NCBI GenBank assembly: GCA_014379595.1
Contig: JACMLM010000003.1
Location: forward strand, 20,327 to 84,326
DNA: 64,000 nucleotides
Direction of reading: 5' to 3'
From: Anaerolineales bacterium
GTDB taxonomy: Bacteria; Chloroflexota; Anaerolineae; Anaerolineales; Villigracilaceae
Of this stretch, positions 38,966 to 48,272 are shown piece by piece. Within the stretch, counting starts at the first letter, position 1; the number at the start of each line of letters is the position of its first letter. The notes under the pieces were generated by a model. That model saw only the letters and a list, made by a program, of their open reading frames with translations, did not search any database and was not told the origin of the DNA. A program made the translations under genes and the position numbers.

Positions 38966-40231
38966 TTAACTCATCAAACTTCTCAATCGTAATTTTAGAG
39001 GCAGCCATATTGCAATCTCACCCAATAATACTCCGATAACTGCGCCAACTGCGCCATAAAAATACATCAATGGCAAACTTGCTAATAGCTGAACACCAAC
39101 GTTGACAAAACCCAGCCAGGTTGCAAACTTTTCATCTCCACTGGCATAAAGATATAACTCAATAACTGCATTACTCAAAGTTGGAAATAGAGAAATTCCC
39201 AACCATATTAAAATAGGTGATGCAGGTAAAAAAGCCTGCCCAAATGTCCATTTAATAACGTAGCTGGAGAGAAATAATAGAGGTATTACCACTACTATAC
39301 AATAAAGAAAGATCACTCTGTTTATTTGCCGAAATAATAACTTTTGTCCTTCCATACCATTTCCAGCCTTTGCAAAGACAGGAAAAGCAGCGTCAAATAT
39401 TCCGTTAGGAATTAGTTTAGCCGCTTCTGTAAAGCGTGACGCTGATCCGAACAGACCAGCTGCGCTTTCATTTTTTATATATCCTAACAAAATAACACTT
39501 GAACGCATTTGAATAGCGCCTATGATCCCTGAGATGGCAAATGGGACAGATGCCTTTAACAAGGAAATACAGACAGGAATTGAAGTTGTGACCCTTCCAC
39601 CGCTCCTTCCAAAATGCAAAGACCAAAAAAGAAAAGCAGATGACAACTGGACAGCGCCAATGAAGGTCACCCATTGAATCAACGGTAATATTTGACTCTG
39701 TATTTGAAGAAGCCAGAAAGTACCCAATAGTTGAAACAAAATAGAAGAAATGTTTATTAATACAATGGGCACCATCAAGCCATGGGACCTAAATGCCGCT
39801 GTAAATGAACTATACATGACCCCATTCAAAACAATAAAAATCACGTACCGCAAGCCTTGGGAGGTTTCAATATCAATCCCTAGATATGGTGACATACTCC
39901 ATAAAACCAAGCCTGTAATTGTTACAAAAAAAATCTTGATCAGTAAGGTCGAAAACAGTAATTCATTAAGAGAATTTGAAGAATTAGAAATTTTTCTAGT
40001 CAGGAGGGAATTCATACCAAATTCACATATCATCGTAAGTCCAGCCGCCCAAGCAAGCAGGAAAGCCCAACGTCCAAAACCTGCCTGCCCCAATTCTCTG
40101 CCAACTAAAATAGAAATACTAAAATTTAATATAGCAGCACTGACATTGGATACAATGAGAAGGAGGCTGTTTTGCATTAAATGGCTATACGCTAGATTGG
40201 CTATTTTATTTGGTATCAATTTTTCAGACAT
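38966..40231 (-). CDS. Wzx/MurJ-like polysaccharide flippase
   Basis: A 421-aa protein with 12 or so helices of the MATE/PST (Wzx-like) superfamily, which flips lipid-linked glycans across the membrane. The opening SNVSAAILNFSISILVGRELGQAGFGRWAF (seen in pieces) is the common start of this family. The start at 40231 is chosen with AGGGGT upstream; it overlaps the amidohydrolase gene by 16 nt. It is the last gene of the nine-gene operon and suggests that the product is exported as a lipid-linked compound. Confidence 0.82.
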   Translation of the reverse strand: MSEKLIPNKIANLAYSHLMQNSLLLIVSNVSAAILNFSISILVGRELGQAGFGRWAFLLAWAAGLTMICEFGMNSLLTRKISNSSNSLNELLFSTLLIKIFFVTITGLVLWSMSPYLGIDIETSQGLRYVIFIVLNGVMYSSFTAAFRSHGLMVPIVLINISSILFQLLGTFWLLQIQSQILPLIQWVTFIGAVQLSSAFLFWSLHFGRSGGRVTTSIPVCISLLKASVPFAISGIIGAIQMRSSVILLGYIKNESAAGLFGSASRFTEAAKLIPNGIFDAAFPVFAKAGNGMEGQKLLFRQINRVIFLYCIVVVIPLLFLSSYVIKWTFGQAFLPASPILIWLGISLFPTLSNAVIELYLYASGDEKFATWLGFVNVGVQLLASLPLMYFYGAVGAVIGVLLGEIAIWLPLKLRLRSLMS

Positions 40232-41451
40232 ATAACCCCTGCCTCTGAAATTGAGCATTTTTGAAGTCGACTCGCCCATGGTTCACTGAGTTGTTTGTTT
40301 GTCCCATCCACTTGAATGGAAGCTGTTTTTGTTTTAAATACATTGAAAACATCTGATAGTTCTGACGAGCCGTAACGTGGCTGTCCATTTATAGTGACCA
40401 GCAAAATATCTTTTCGGGAACATGCACTTAACGTTTTAAATGGATCACTATGCATGGCTGGAATAATCAATAAATCTGCGGGAAGGCCAACGGACAATTT
40501 ACCTGCACTGGGTAAACGCAACAACTTTGCAGGGTTTTTCGTGACCATGTAGAAAACTTCTTTAGCAGTAACATTTCCAATATTTAATGCTTGCTCCATT
40601 TCCTCCAATAAATCACGAGAGCCTGTTAATCTTGAGTCGCTGCCAAGAGCTAGGTTTTCCACACAGCCTGAATCTAAAAATTGACGAGCAGAGATTGTCT
40701 TACCGATAAGGAATATATTCGAAGCTGGACACCAGATCAATCCACCGCCCAGTTGAGTCAAACTAATCCAATCGTCTACACTCAGCCCAATGCCATGAAC
40801 CAAAACCATATTTGTGCCAACACATCCCAAATTTTTCAAAATCTGAAATTCACGCTGAGCAAATTCGTCAATGCCTTCAGCGAGGTGGATAATAAATGGA
40901 AAGTTCTTTGGAGTGGATTTATATTTCTTAAGGACATTTCCGGGCTTTTCGCCATTTGCGCCAGCTTTACCATCTTGCAAATATAAGGAATGTGCCCAGC
41001 CATAATCACGGACAACATGTACAGGGAAATTCTTCTGCAGCTCGCGATAAAAGGGATTGTGATGCGCTACTGTTGTGACGCCTGAGAGCAGGTTCTTTAT
41101 CCCACCAATGAACAATCTATCGGATAACGGTTTTGATTTACCATTAATCAAATTTGCATCACTGTTTAAGTGTGAACTTACATCTTCCGTCCAGTATGAC
41201 GCATTTGTATAGTTCTCGCGAAATTTGATTTTCCCATAGTGGTTAAGTTCAAGATGGTCATGTGCATTGATAAGCCCTGGGAAAATATAGGCCCCGTCTA
41301 AATTTACCTGAATATCTTGCTGGCGAGGTGACTCACCCAAATCCGTTATGATTCCTTTTTCCACGCGCAAGGAGGTCGCAACAATTCCATTCTCACCAAC
41401 AACTTGAGCATTTATGAATGAAACGGGTCGCGGATGATTCAGAAACCACAT
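40216..41451 (-). CDS. Amidohydrolase-superfamily metal-dependent deaminase/hydrolase
   Basis: A 411-aa TIM-barrel amidohydrolase of the TrzN/cytosine-deaminase branch. Metal ligands seen: NAHDHLELNHYG (about residues 61-72), HLAEG (about 195-199), HGIG (about 217-220) and the Asp in LGSDSRLTG (about 271-279). Probably deaminates or dechlorinates a heterocycle or trims an amide. Four nt separate it from the methyltransferase gene upstream. Its place in the radical SAM operon suggests it processes the pathway product or a precursor. Confidence 0.8.
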   Translation of the reverse strand: MWFLNHPRPVSFINAQVVGENGIVATSLRVEKGIITDLGESPRQQDIQVNLDGAYIFPGLINAHDHLELNHYGKIKFRENYTNASYWTEDVSSHLNSDANLINGKSKPLSDRLFIGGIKNLLSGVTTVAHHNPFYRELQKNFPVHVVRDYGWAHSLYLQDGKAGANGEKPGNVLKKYKSTPKNFPFIIHLAEGIDEFAQREFQILKNLGCVGTNMVLVHGIGLSVDDWISLTQLGGGLIWCPASNIFLIGKTISARQFLDSGCVENLALGSDSRLTGSRDLLEEMEQALNIGNVTAKEVFYMVTKNPAKLLRLPSAGKLSVGLPADLLIIPAMHSDPFKTLSACSRKDILLVTINGQPRYGSSELSDVFNVFKTKTASIQVDGTNKQLSEPWASRLQKCSISEAGVICLKN

Positions 41452-41455
41452 TAGC

Positions 41456-42136
41456 TTAATTTAGAGTCTTTCGTGCCCGAATAGCCAAAATTGCAGGCAC
41501 TCCCTCCCATTGATGTTTTCCATCGATCACCGGTTCACGCACATCTTCAATAACCATTTGATTTGAAGTGCAGGCGATATGATGATCCTTGTAAAGATGA
41601 AAGTGGTGTTCAACAGAGTATTCGAGTCCATTCGATGCAGTAAACTGACGTTTCCATCCAGCAAGTTTCCCGAATGGATGAATATCAGAACAGACCATGA
41701 CTCCGTTTGGAGATAAGACACGGCTTATTTCGCGGTAGATAGGCATGAGGTCCCGAACGTGGCCGATGGATAATCCACAGATAACCACGTCAATTGAATC
41801 TGATTCAAAAGGAAGTGCGGTCATATTTCCAAGCGCAAGCTGGTTCGAAACATCGCGAGCACGAGATAACATCGGAAGGGAAAAATCCAAACCATAAACT
41901 TCAGAAGCACCTTGTTCCTTTGCTTTTAAAATATAGCGTCCGCTTCCACATGCAAGATCAAGAACAATTTTATTTTTCAATTCAGGCAATAAATCAATCA
42001 TTGCCCGCTCTTCAATCTTCATCAAGCTATTGTGAGCCTCGGGCGGATAATTATCTGCCCAAAGGGCATAAGCATCCAAAGGAGTGAGTTCTATGGCAGG
42101 ACGACGAAAAATGTTAAGTATCTTTTGGAGAGACAA
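41456..42136 (-). CDS. Class I SAM methyltransferase (UbiE-like)
   Basis: A 226-aa methyltransferase. Seen: VLDLACGSGRYILKAKEQG (about residues 59-77) as SAM motif I, YGLDFSLPML (about 81-90), and ALPFESDSIDVVICGLSIGH (about 104-123). It follows the B12 radical SAM gene with no spacer. Acceptor unknown, likely a small molecule or lipid in the same pathway. Confidence 0.85.
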   Translation of the reverse strand: MSLQKILNIFRRPAIELTPLDAYALWADNYPPEAHNSLMKIEERAMIDLLPELKNKIVLDLACGSGRYILKAKEQGASEVYGLDFSLPMLSRARDVSNQLALGNMTALPFESDSIDVVICGLSIGHVRDLMPIYREISRVLSPNGVMVCSDIHPFGKLAGWKRQFTASNGLEYSVEHHFHLYKDHHIACTSNQMVIEDVREPVIDGKHQWEGVPAILAIRARKTLN

Positions 42137-43621
42137 CTAAAAGCCTGTCGTTTCAGGTCGTTGATAATGAATAAGACTTTGGGCAACTTGCAATTCATAT
42201 GGGGCTGTATAAAACTTTAGATGATAACGCCAGCCACTCAGTGCTTTTAGTACGGTGCGATACATTCCAGAAAGGCGCGTATCAGTTACTGTTGGATAAT
42301 AAGCGTTCACAACGCGCTCAAAGTTGCGTGCCTGACGACGGACTTCACCCTCCACCCAGGGGATGTGATCGCCTCGTCGCATGGAAAATTTTCTCCAATC
42401 ATCCGAAGCCCATTCTTCAAGTGTTTGTGGGAAATGAAAGCCAAGCCGTTGTGCTTCTTCGTAAAGAATTCCGTCGAAAGGGACAGGCGTGTAAATGTAG
42501 AGAATCATTTCTGTTGCAGGATTGATCTGTTTCAGGCGGCGAATGAATTCTATCGTCCGTTGTACATCACCCAACGGGTCAGGCGGACTACCCAATACAA
42601 AAGAACATTCTGGGACAATATTGTATTCTTTCATTCGTTTTACGATTTCCAAAGTTAACTTTGTAGAAGCGTTGCCGCCCTTATTCATTAACTCGAGGGT
42701 TTCATCAGAACCAGATTCAGCACCCATGAATACCATTTTGAGTCCCGATTTCTGCATTTTTTTCCAGGTTGAGTCTGAGTAATGCATCAGCGTATCTATT
42801 CGTCCCAGCGCCCACCAACCTAGATCAAGGTCAGATATTCTTTCACAATATTCCGCAGTGCGCGTTTCAGAAACAAAGAAATCCATGTCGTGCATTTGCA
42901 GGCCGTTAACCTGATATGTATTTACAAGATGTCTTGTTACGGACTCCATTCTTTCTGGTGATTGCGCCAGCCACTTACGGTTGGACATAGCCACAACCGC
43001 ACAAAAGTTGCATGAAAACGGACACCCAAACGACGAGCAATGTGCAGTGGTGCGTGAGCCTAAATAATTTTTATGAATGTAACTTTCCATGTTAATGCGA
43101 TGATATGGAAAATCTGGAAAGGTCTCCGGTGAAGATGATTTCCCCAACGGGTTGGTTACGATCTTATTATCATCTTTCCAGGCCAAACTCGGGACTGAGT
43201 TGAGTGAGCCGCCATTTTGAATCACATCCAATAAAACCATAAATGGATGCTCACCTTGAGAGCGGATCACATAATCCACAAAATCAGATTTGAGAATGAC
43301 ATCTGAATGTTGTGTCGGAAAATAACCTCCCCACAAAATAGGCAGGTCAGGTACCTCTGCACGCACACGTTTACAAACAGAAATAGCCTGAGTTAACTGA
43401 GGGCCTGGCATCACTGTAACAGCAAGTAAGCTTTTCGAAGGGTTGGGCAGACCTCGCGCAAGTTCAATAATATGTGTTGCTGGGTCGGCGATAACATTTC
43501 CGTCTACTAAACTCCAGTTGTAACGGCCTTCTAAAACTGCTGCAAGCGACATCAGCGAAAGAGGCAATGGCTGCTTCCCGGGTGAAGTGGATAAAGGGTT
43601 ATATAAAATAACAGTATTCAC
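42137..43621 (-). CDS. B12-binding-domain radical SAM enzyme (1)
   Basis: A 494-aa enzyme: an N-terminal cobalamin-binding Rossmann domain (about residues 1-150), then a radical SAM barrel with the cluster motif SSFGCPFSCNFC (C-x3-C-x2-C, about 196-207) and GAESGSDETLELMN (about 300-313). The B12 domain lacks DxHxxG, as is common for class B methylases and related mutases, so cobalamin would bind base-off without a protein His. Probable C-methylation or ring chemistry. It abuts the downstream methyltransferase gene. Confidence 0.88.
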   Translation of the reverse strand: MNTVILYNPLSTSPGKQPLPLSLMSLAAVLEGRYNWSLVDGNVIADPATHIIELARGLPNPSKSLLAVTVMPGPQLTQAISVCKRVRAEVPDLPILWGGYFPTQHSDVILKSDFVDYVIRSQGEHPFMVLLDVIQNGGSLNSVPSLAWKDDNKIVTNPLGKSSSPETFPDFPYHRINMESYIHKNYLGSRTTAHCSSFGCPFSCNFCAVVAMSNRKWLAQSPERMESVTRHLVNTYQVNGLQMHDMDFFVSETRTAEYCERISDLDLGWWALGRIDTLMHYSDSTWKKMQKSGLKMVFMGAESGSDETLELMNKGGNASTKLTLEIVKRMKEYNIVPECSFVLGSPPDPLGDVQRTIEFIRRLKQINPATEMILYIYTPVPFDGILYEEAQRLGFHFPQTLEEWASDDWRKFSMRRGDHIPWVEGEVRRQARNFERVVNAYYPTVTDTRLSGMYRTVLKALSGWRYHLKFYTAPYELQVAQSLIHYQRPETTGF

Positions 43622-43636
43622 TGTGCTCTCATTTCT

Positions 43637-44425
43637 TTATAAGCGTTCAAATTCAAAAATCAAATGGTCGGCAAAATACTTAAAGGGAAAAAGGTTGGCA
43701 AATTTGTGTTCAAGCCAGGTTAAAAGTGACCATAGTGATGGATGCTTCTCAATGAATTTTTCAAGATACGTTGGGGGCAGGAAAACACCCAAGCCAGTGA
43801 TCTTTTTTATTTTGAAAAATCTTTCAAATTGACATTTTACATCCCGCACAGCAGGATACCATACATGCAAATCATTAGAGCCAATTTTAGCTGTTGCGCC
43901 CGTTTTTCGAAGTCGGCGGAAAGCTATTTCACCATCTCCATGTAAACCATGCCAAATTATCTCCCATAAACACCACTTCCCCATAAGTACAAGAACAATC
44001 TGCCCACTTGATTTAACATGATCGGCCAAATAAGATGAAATCGGATTCAAATCTTGCACACAATTTAATCCGCCAAAATTAGACAGGACATAATCAAATT
44101 TTTCGTTGTTTAATTCAAGGCTAGGTTTCGCAAGGTCAAGAAAATGAAAATCAACCATACCGCCAAGGCCACTTGCTTCCACTTTAGAAGAGGCAATATC
44201 GATCATGCTTGAAGATATATCAGTTGCGACAACTTTGCACCTTTGCTTTGCAAGCCAGATTGCATCTTCTCCAGTACCGCAATTTAGTTCTAAAACATAC
44301 TTGCCTGAGAGAATCTTCCCGTTGAATTGCTCCCAAACAATTTCACGTAATTGGCGACCAAGCCTTGTCCTAGTAAAGGACGAGTCATACTCAGCAGCCA
44401 GAGAATCAAATGCTGCAGCTTTCAC
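43637..44425 (-). CDS. Class I SAM methyltransferase
   Basis: A 262-aa methyltransferase with motif I YVLELNCGTGEDAIWLAKQ (about residues 43-61), ATDISSSMIDIA (about 68-79) and a C-terminal helical extension with aromatic residues that may cap a hydrophobic substrate. Start overlaps the upstream B12 radical SAM stop by 4 nt (ATGA). It repeats the methyltransferase-plus-radical-SAM pairing seen at 41456/42137. Confidence 0.85.
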   Translation of the reverse strand: MKAAAFDSLAAEYDSSFTRTRLGRQLREIVWEQFNGKILSGKYVLELNCGTGEDAIWLAKQRCKVVATDISSSMIDIASSKVEASGLGGMVDFHFLDLAKPSLELNNEKFDYVLSNFGGLNCVQDLNPISSYLADHVKSSGQIVLVLMGKWCLWEIIWHGLHGDGEIAFRRLRKTGATAKIGSNDLHVWYPAVRDVKCQFERFFKIKKITGLGVFLPPTYLEKFIEKHPSLWSLLTWLEHKFANLFPFKYFADHLIFEFERL

Positions 44426-45819
44426 TTTACTTCCCGTTCGTTATTTGTCATCCACATCCCCGCGCGCCCAATCACTTCGTTAACTTTCGCCTTAATCACC
44501 TTGAGTGGATTCGCTGTGCCTTTCTTTTCACGGTCAAGCAAGACTGTATTTACGAGCCAGCGATTGGCAAATGAATAATAACGGCGAGAGCGCCGCCCTA
44601 CTACAGAAAGTTGACGATCACTTCGTTCATCCCAGCTTGATCTTGCAAGAATACGGTTTTCAACTTTTTGATAGTATGGCGTGCCTTTAATTGGGTAGGC
44701 CAGAGTAGTTAGAAACACATCTGGAGCAGCTTTTTTCAAGTGGTCGGCGGTTGCTTCAATATCCGCAACTTCTTCGCCTTCATAACCCAACATAATGAAC
44801 ATACCGGTTTGGATGCCATATTTCCGTAACATGTGTGTCATCGCCTGCACCTGTTCAACTTTCACTTCGCGGCGCATATTATCCAGAACTGTTTGTGAGC
44901 CAGATTCTGACCCGATCCACAAACGTGAGCAGCCAATATCTGCCAAAGTTTGAATTACTTGTTCATTCAAACGGTCAGCACGGGAAATACACTCAAAAGG
45001 AATGCGAATATTTCGCCGTTTAAGCTCTGCGGCATATTCAAAGAACCATGAATGTTTAATAGTGAAGACGTCATCGGCATACCAGAGTTGATCTGGCTGA
45101 TAACGTCCCAACAAAAATTCGACTTCATCCACCACTCGATTGACTGACCTGCGTCGATGTGTATGCCCATAGACGGCATGACTGCACCACTCACAATGAT
45201 ATGGACATCCTCTTGCCGTAATTAGGGAAATTGAGCTCATACCATGATGTTGCTTCCATGTATCCATATACATTTGCAAATCAATCGCTTCACGGTCTGG
45301 ATCGGGCAAGCTGTCAAGATCGGCAATTTGGGCACGTGGAAGGGTTCGGACAAGTGCGCCATCATCACGTTGAAAAACAATTCCAGCGATCACATCCAGC
45401 TTATCGAGTTTGTGTCTGGCAAGGCTGGGCAATAACTCTTCCAAAGTAGATTCGCCTTCGCCCAGTACAATTACATCTGCACCGCGTGTCAGATATTCCT
45501 CTGCGTAATTTGCCGGCTCAGGCCCACCTAACACAACAATTGCACCTATGTGTTTGGAAGCCGCGATCATTTTCAAAATATTGAACTTGGTCATCATATT
45601 GCAATATAGTCCAATGACAGCTGGCTTTTGTTGCTCGGTTAAAGATATAAAAGAATCGAGTGTGTCAAACGTTGAATCAAACATGCCAACATTAAAACCA
45701 GCCCGTTTTAGATAAGCGGATAAATATAAAAGTCCCAGTGTGGGATACGGTTTCATGACCTTTCGTTCCGCAGGATCTTCAGATAAATAATATCCATGCG
45801 CAAGAAGAATATCCATCAC
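44422..45819 (-). CDS. B12-binding-domain radical SAM enzyme (2)
   Basis: A 465-aa enzyme with a cobalamin-binding domain (about residues 1-140; VVLGGPEPANYAEEYLTRGA) and a radical SAM domain: TARGCPYHCEWC (C-x3-C-x2-C, about 200-211), LWYADDVF (about 245-252) and IGSESGSQTVLDNM (about 302-315). It is a tandem paralogue of the next enzyme upstream, with shared motifs in the same order. Overlaps both neighbours by 4 nt, so it is tightly co-translated. Confidence 0.88.
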   Translation of the reverse strand: MMDILLAHGYYLSEDPAERKVMKPYPTLGLLYLSAYLKRAGFNVGMFDSTFDTLDSFISLTEQQKPAVIGLYCNMMTKFNILKMIAASKHIGAIVVLGGPEPANYAEEYLTRGADVIVLGEGESTLEELLPSLARHKLDKLDVIAGIVFQRDDGALVRTLPRAQIADLDSLPDPDREAIDLQMYMDTWKQHHGMSSISLITARGCPYHCEWCSHAVYGHTHRRRSVNRVVDEVEFLLGRYQPDQLWYADDVFTIKHSWFFEYAAELKRRNIRIPFECISRADRLNEQVIQTLADIGCSRLWIGSESGSQTVLDNMRREVKVEQVQAMTHMLRKYGIQTGMFIMLGYEGEEVADIEATADHLKKAAPDVFLTTLAYPIKGTPYYQKVENRILARSSWDERSDRQLSVVGRRSRRYYSFANRWLVNTVLLDREKKGTANPLKVIKAKVNEVIGRAGMWMTNNEREVK

Positions 45820-47258
45820 ATCACCTCTGCACTCTTATTATCAAACAACAAACTCTTCCACAACATAATTCTCAAGATTAATTCTGTTTTGCACAACCCA
45901 GCCAAATAATAAGGTGCGCGGATCAGTCTTTTGATATCCCAGTTTTTGAGCATACGTCTCAACCTAAACTCATAATGTACTCTCCCATGCAAACTTCGGT
46001 AAAACTCCTGCGGAAAGGGGCCACGATATAACATGGCCAGATCATCTGAATCAATCCAGTTTTGTTTTTCTCCAAGTTGCATTTTTACGCGCTCGAAAAA
46101 TTTCGTGCCGGGTAGAGGATATGAAACCGATATTCCAATGTCATCAGGCGCACAATCACGAACCATTTTGAGTGTCATTTGTACATCATTCCATGCTTCA
46201 CCCGGGTAACCAAATTGCAAAAAGAAACCAACTTCAATTCTATTTTTACGCAACAGCTCTGAAGCACGATAAATATCTTCTACTTTATCACCCTTATCCA
46301 TTGCATCCAAAATTTTCTGTGAGCCAGACTCCGCACCGATCCATACCGTTTTACATCCTGCTTTTGCAAGAGCAGATGCAGTTTTCTCGTTGATTAAATC
46401 TGCACGCTGTAAACATTTGAATGGAATCACCGCATCATTTGTATGCAACAAATCTGCAAATTTTTCGATCCAGTTTGGTTTCAATCCCAAGATATCATCT
46501 GCGAACCAAATATGGTCCGGCGAAAAATTTTCCTTCAACCATTTCATTTCAGCCGCAACATTTTCAGGCGAACGTGAGTTATAGCGCTGCCCCCAAATTG
46601 GCTTGGCGCACCAATTACAATGATATGGACACCCACGTGTTGTAACCATGTTCATCGAATAATAACCATGTCGTTGAAGCCAAATCTTTTTATATTTCGG
46701 AACATCGACCAGGTCCCATGCCGGGAAGGGTAAAGAATCCAAATTGGAAATATCAGGCCGACGCGAAGGATGAAGCGTTAACTTTGAAGCCAAGCCAATG
46801 ATCTGACTCGCATCTTTATTAGCCGAAAGTTGATCCAGCAATTCTCCAAGTGTCTCTTCTCCCTCGCCAAGCAAAACATAGTCCGCGCCGTTGGAAAGAT
46901 ATTCGGCATAATGATCAGTTGCATCTGCACCGCACAAAATGACAATACATCCGCGCTGTTTCGCCATCTCGATCATCGTGAATGCAGCTTCGCGCATTCT
47001 GAGCAAACACATCTTTGAGAGATAATTGAAGTTATCCTCAAATAAAATGGCATACCTGGGTTGATGCTCATCCAGCGATTTCGCCCAATCCTCTTCAGAG
47101 TCTGCAAGCATTGCGTCAAATAATGCAACCTTATAGCCCTTCCCGCGGACATAACTGGCAGCATACAGTGTACCCAACGGCGGATAAGGCATCATCGCAT
47201 CCCAAAGCTTGGGATCGAAACGCAGATAGTAGGATTGTCCAAAAAGAATATCGGTCAT
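45816..47258 (-). CDS. B12-binding-domain radical SAM enzyme (3)
   Basis: A 480-aa paralogue of the preceding product. Seen: an N-terminal cobalamin-binding region (VILCGADATDHYAEYLSNGA, about 122-141), TTRGCPYHCNWC (about 210-221), IWFADDIL (about 254-261) and IGAESGSQKILDAM (about 312-325). It has a C-terminal region of about 100 residues in addition to the barrel. The stop overlaps the next start (ATGA). Function of this pair is not known. Confidence 0.88.
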   Translation of the reverse strand: MTDILFGQSYYLRFDPKLWDAMMPYPPLGTLYAASYVRGKGYKVALFDAMLADSEEDWAKSLDEHQPRYAILFEDNFNYLSKMCLLRMREAAFTMIEMAKQRGCIVILCGADATDHYAEYLSNGADYVLLGEGEETLGELLDQLSANKDASQIIGLASKLTLHPSRRPDISNLDSLPFPAWDLVDVPKYKKIWLQRHGYYSMNMVTTRGCPYHCNWCAKPIWGQRYNSRSPENVAAEMKWLKENFSPDHIWFADDILGLKPNWIEKFADLLHTNDAVIPFKCLQRADLINEKTASALAKAGCKTVWIGAESGSQKILDAMDKGDKVEDIYRASELLRKNRIEVGFFLQFGYPGEAWNDVQMTLKMVRDCAPDDIGISVSYPLPGTKFFERVKMQLGEKQNWIDSDDLAMLYRGPFPQEFYRSLHGRVHYEFRLRRMLKNWDIKRLIRAPYYLAGLCKTELILRIMLWKSLLFDNKSAEVM

Positions 47259-47267
47259 GGAATGATA

Positions 47268-48272
47268 TCAGCTGGCAAAAGCCATGGAACGAATCCCTCG
47301 ATACATCGAACACACGCAAGTCTTACATTCGCTGCGCTGACCAGTTCGAATATTATGGCGAAGTTCCAATTGTTTTGGATGATTAAGGCCTAGCTGGCTT
47401 TCATTATGTGAAATGAAGTAACACGGCTGTATGTTTCCATCTGCAGTAAAGACTGCAGAAAAGCGTGGAGCATTACAACGCACCACAGGAAAAGCATCCA
47501 TGTTATGCATGGCTGAGAAGTATTTTCTTAACCGGCGCAGCTTTGCAGGTGACTCAGCAATAAAACCAGATTCAAAGTCATCGGCGAATCGTTCGGTCAT
47601 ATCAAGCAGAACCTGATCAAAGATAGGAAGATCATCTAGACCAAGACTGAGATTCTTCTGAACTTCCTCCTTGTGTGCAAAAGCGACATGCGTAAGAGTA
47701 TCAATGGCGAGAAATGAAATTTGGCGAACGCCCAACTCATGAGCTAATTCAACAAGAGACGGCAACTCTCGATAGTTTTGCCTCTGAACTGTACATCTTA
47801 TAGAAACATGTTTTCCCCTCTCCACTACAGCTCGTATGCCTGCACACACTTCATCAAAAGCATCCACGCCCCGAATGGAATGGTAGGTCTTTGATGTTGC
47901 TCCATCCAGAGAGACCGTTACGTTCTGACATAGATCAGCTACTTTTTGAGCTTGTTTCTTCAAAGCCAAACCTGCGGTCAACAACCAGAGTTGTCTGCTA
48001 CCACCAGATAAAACTTTAGCAACATCAACCCATTCAGGATGAAGCAGCGGCTCGCCACCAGATAATAAAACCCATCTTGTATCTAAACTGTCGAATTGTT
48101 TGGTTAACTGATGGGCATGATCCAGCGAAAGAAATGTTTGACCATACTGCCAGTAATCGCACATCACACAACGTGAATTACACCGATCCGTTAAGTAAAC
48201 AATAGCTAACGGCAGCGCATGTATCCGATCACCAGCCAGATTTAACATCACTCGAGGAGATATCAAGTTCAT
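47268..48272 (-). CDS. Radical SAM enzyme with SPASM-like cluster domain
   Basis: A 334-aa MoaA/PqqE-type enzyme. YLTDRCNSRCVMCDYWQYG (about residues 26-44) is the C-x3-C-x2-C cluster site; SGGEPLLHPEW (about 71-81) is the SAM-binding GGE motif. The C-terminus has cysteines in VVRCNAPRF, IQPCYFIS and ECKTCVCSMYRG that could bind an auxiliary 4Fe-4S cluster. No peptide substrate gene is visible nearby, so it may act on a small molecule, sugar or lipid. It overlaps the first gene of the operon by 1 nt. Confidence 0.85.
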   Translation of the reverse strand: MNLISPRVMLNLAGDRIHALPLAIVYLTDRCNSRCVMCDYWQYGQTFLSLDHAHQLTKQFDSLDTRWVLLSGGEPLLHPEWVDVAKVLSGGSRQLWLLTAGLALKKQAQKVADLCQNVTVSLDGATSKTYHSIRGVDAFDEVCAGIRAVVERGKHVSIRCTVQRQNYRELPSLVELAHELGVRQISFLAIDTLTHVAFAHKEEVQKNLSLGLDDLPIFDQVLLDMTERFADDFESGFIAESPAKLRRLRKYFSAMHNMDAFPVVRCNAPRFSAVFTADGNIQPCYFISHNESQLGLNHPKQLELRHNIRTGQRSECKTCVCSMYRGIRSMAFAS

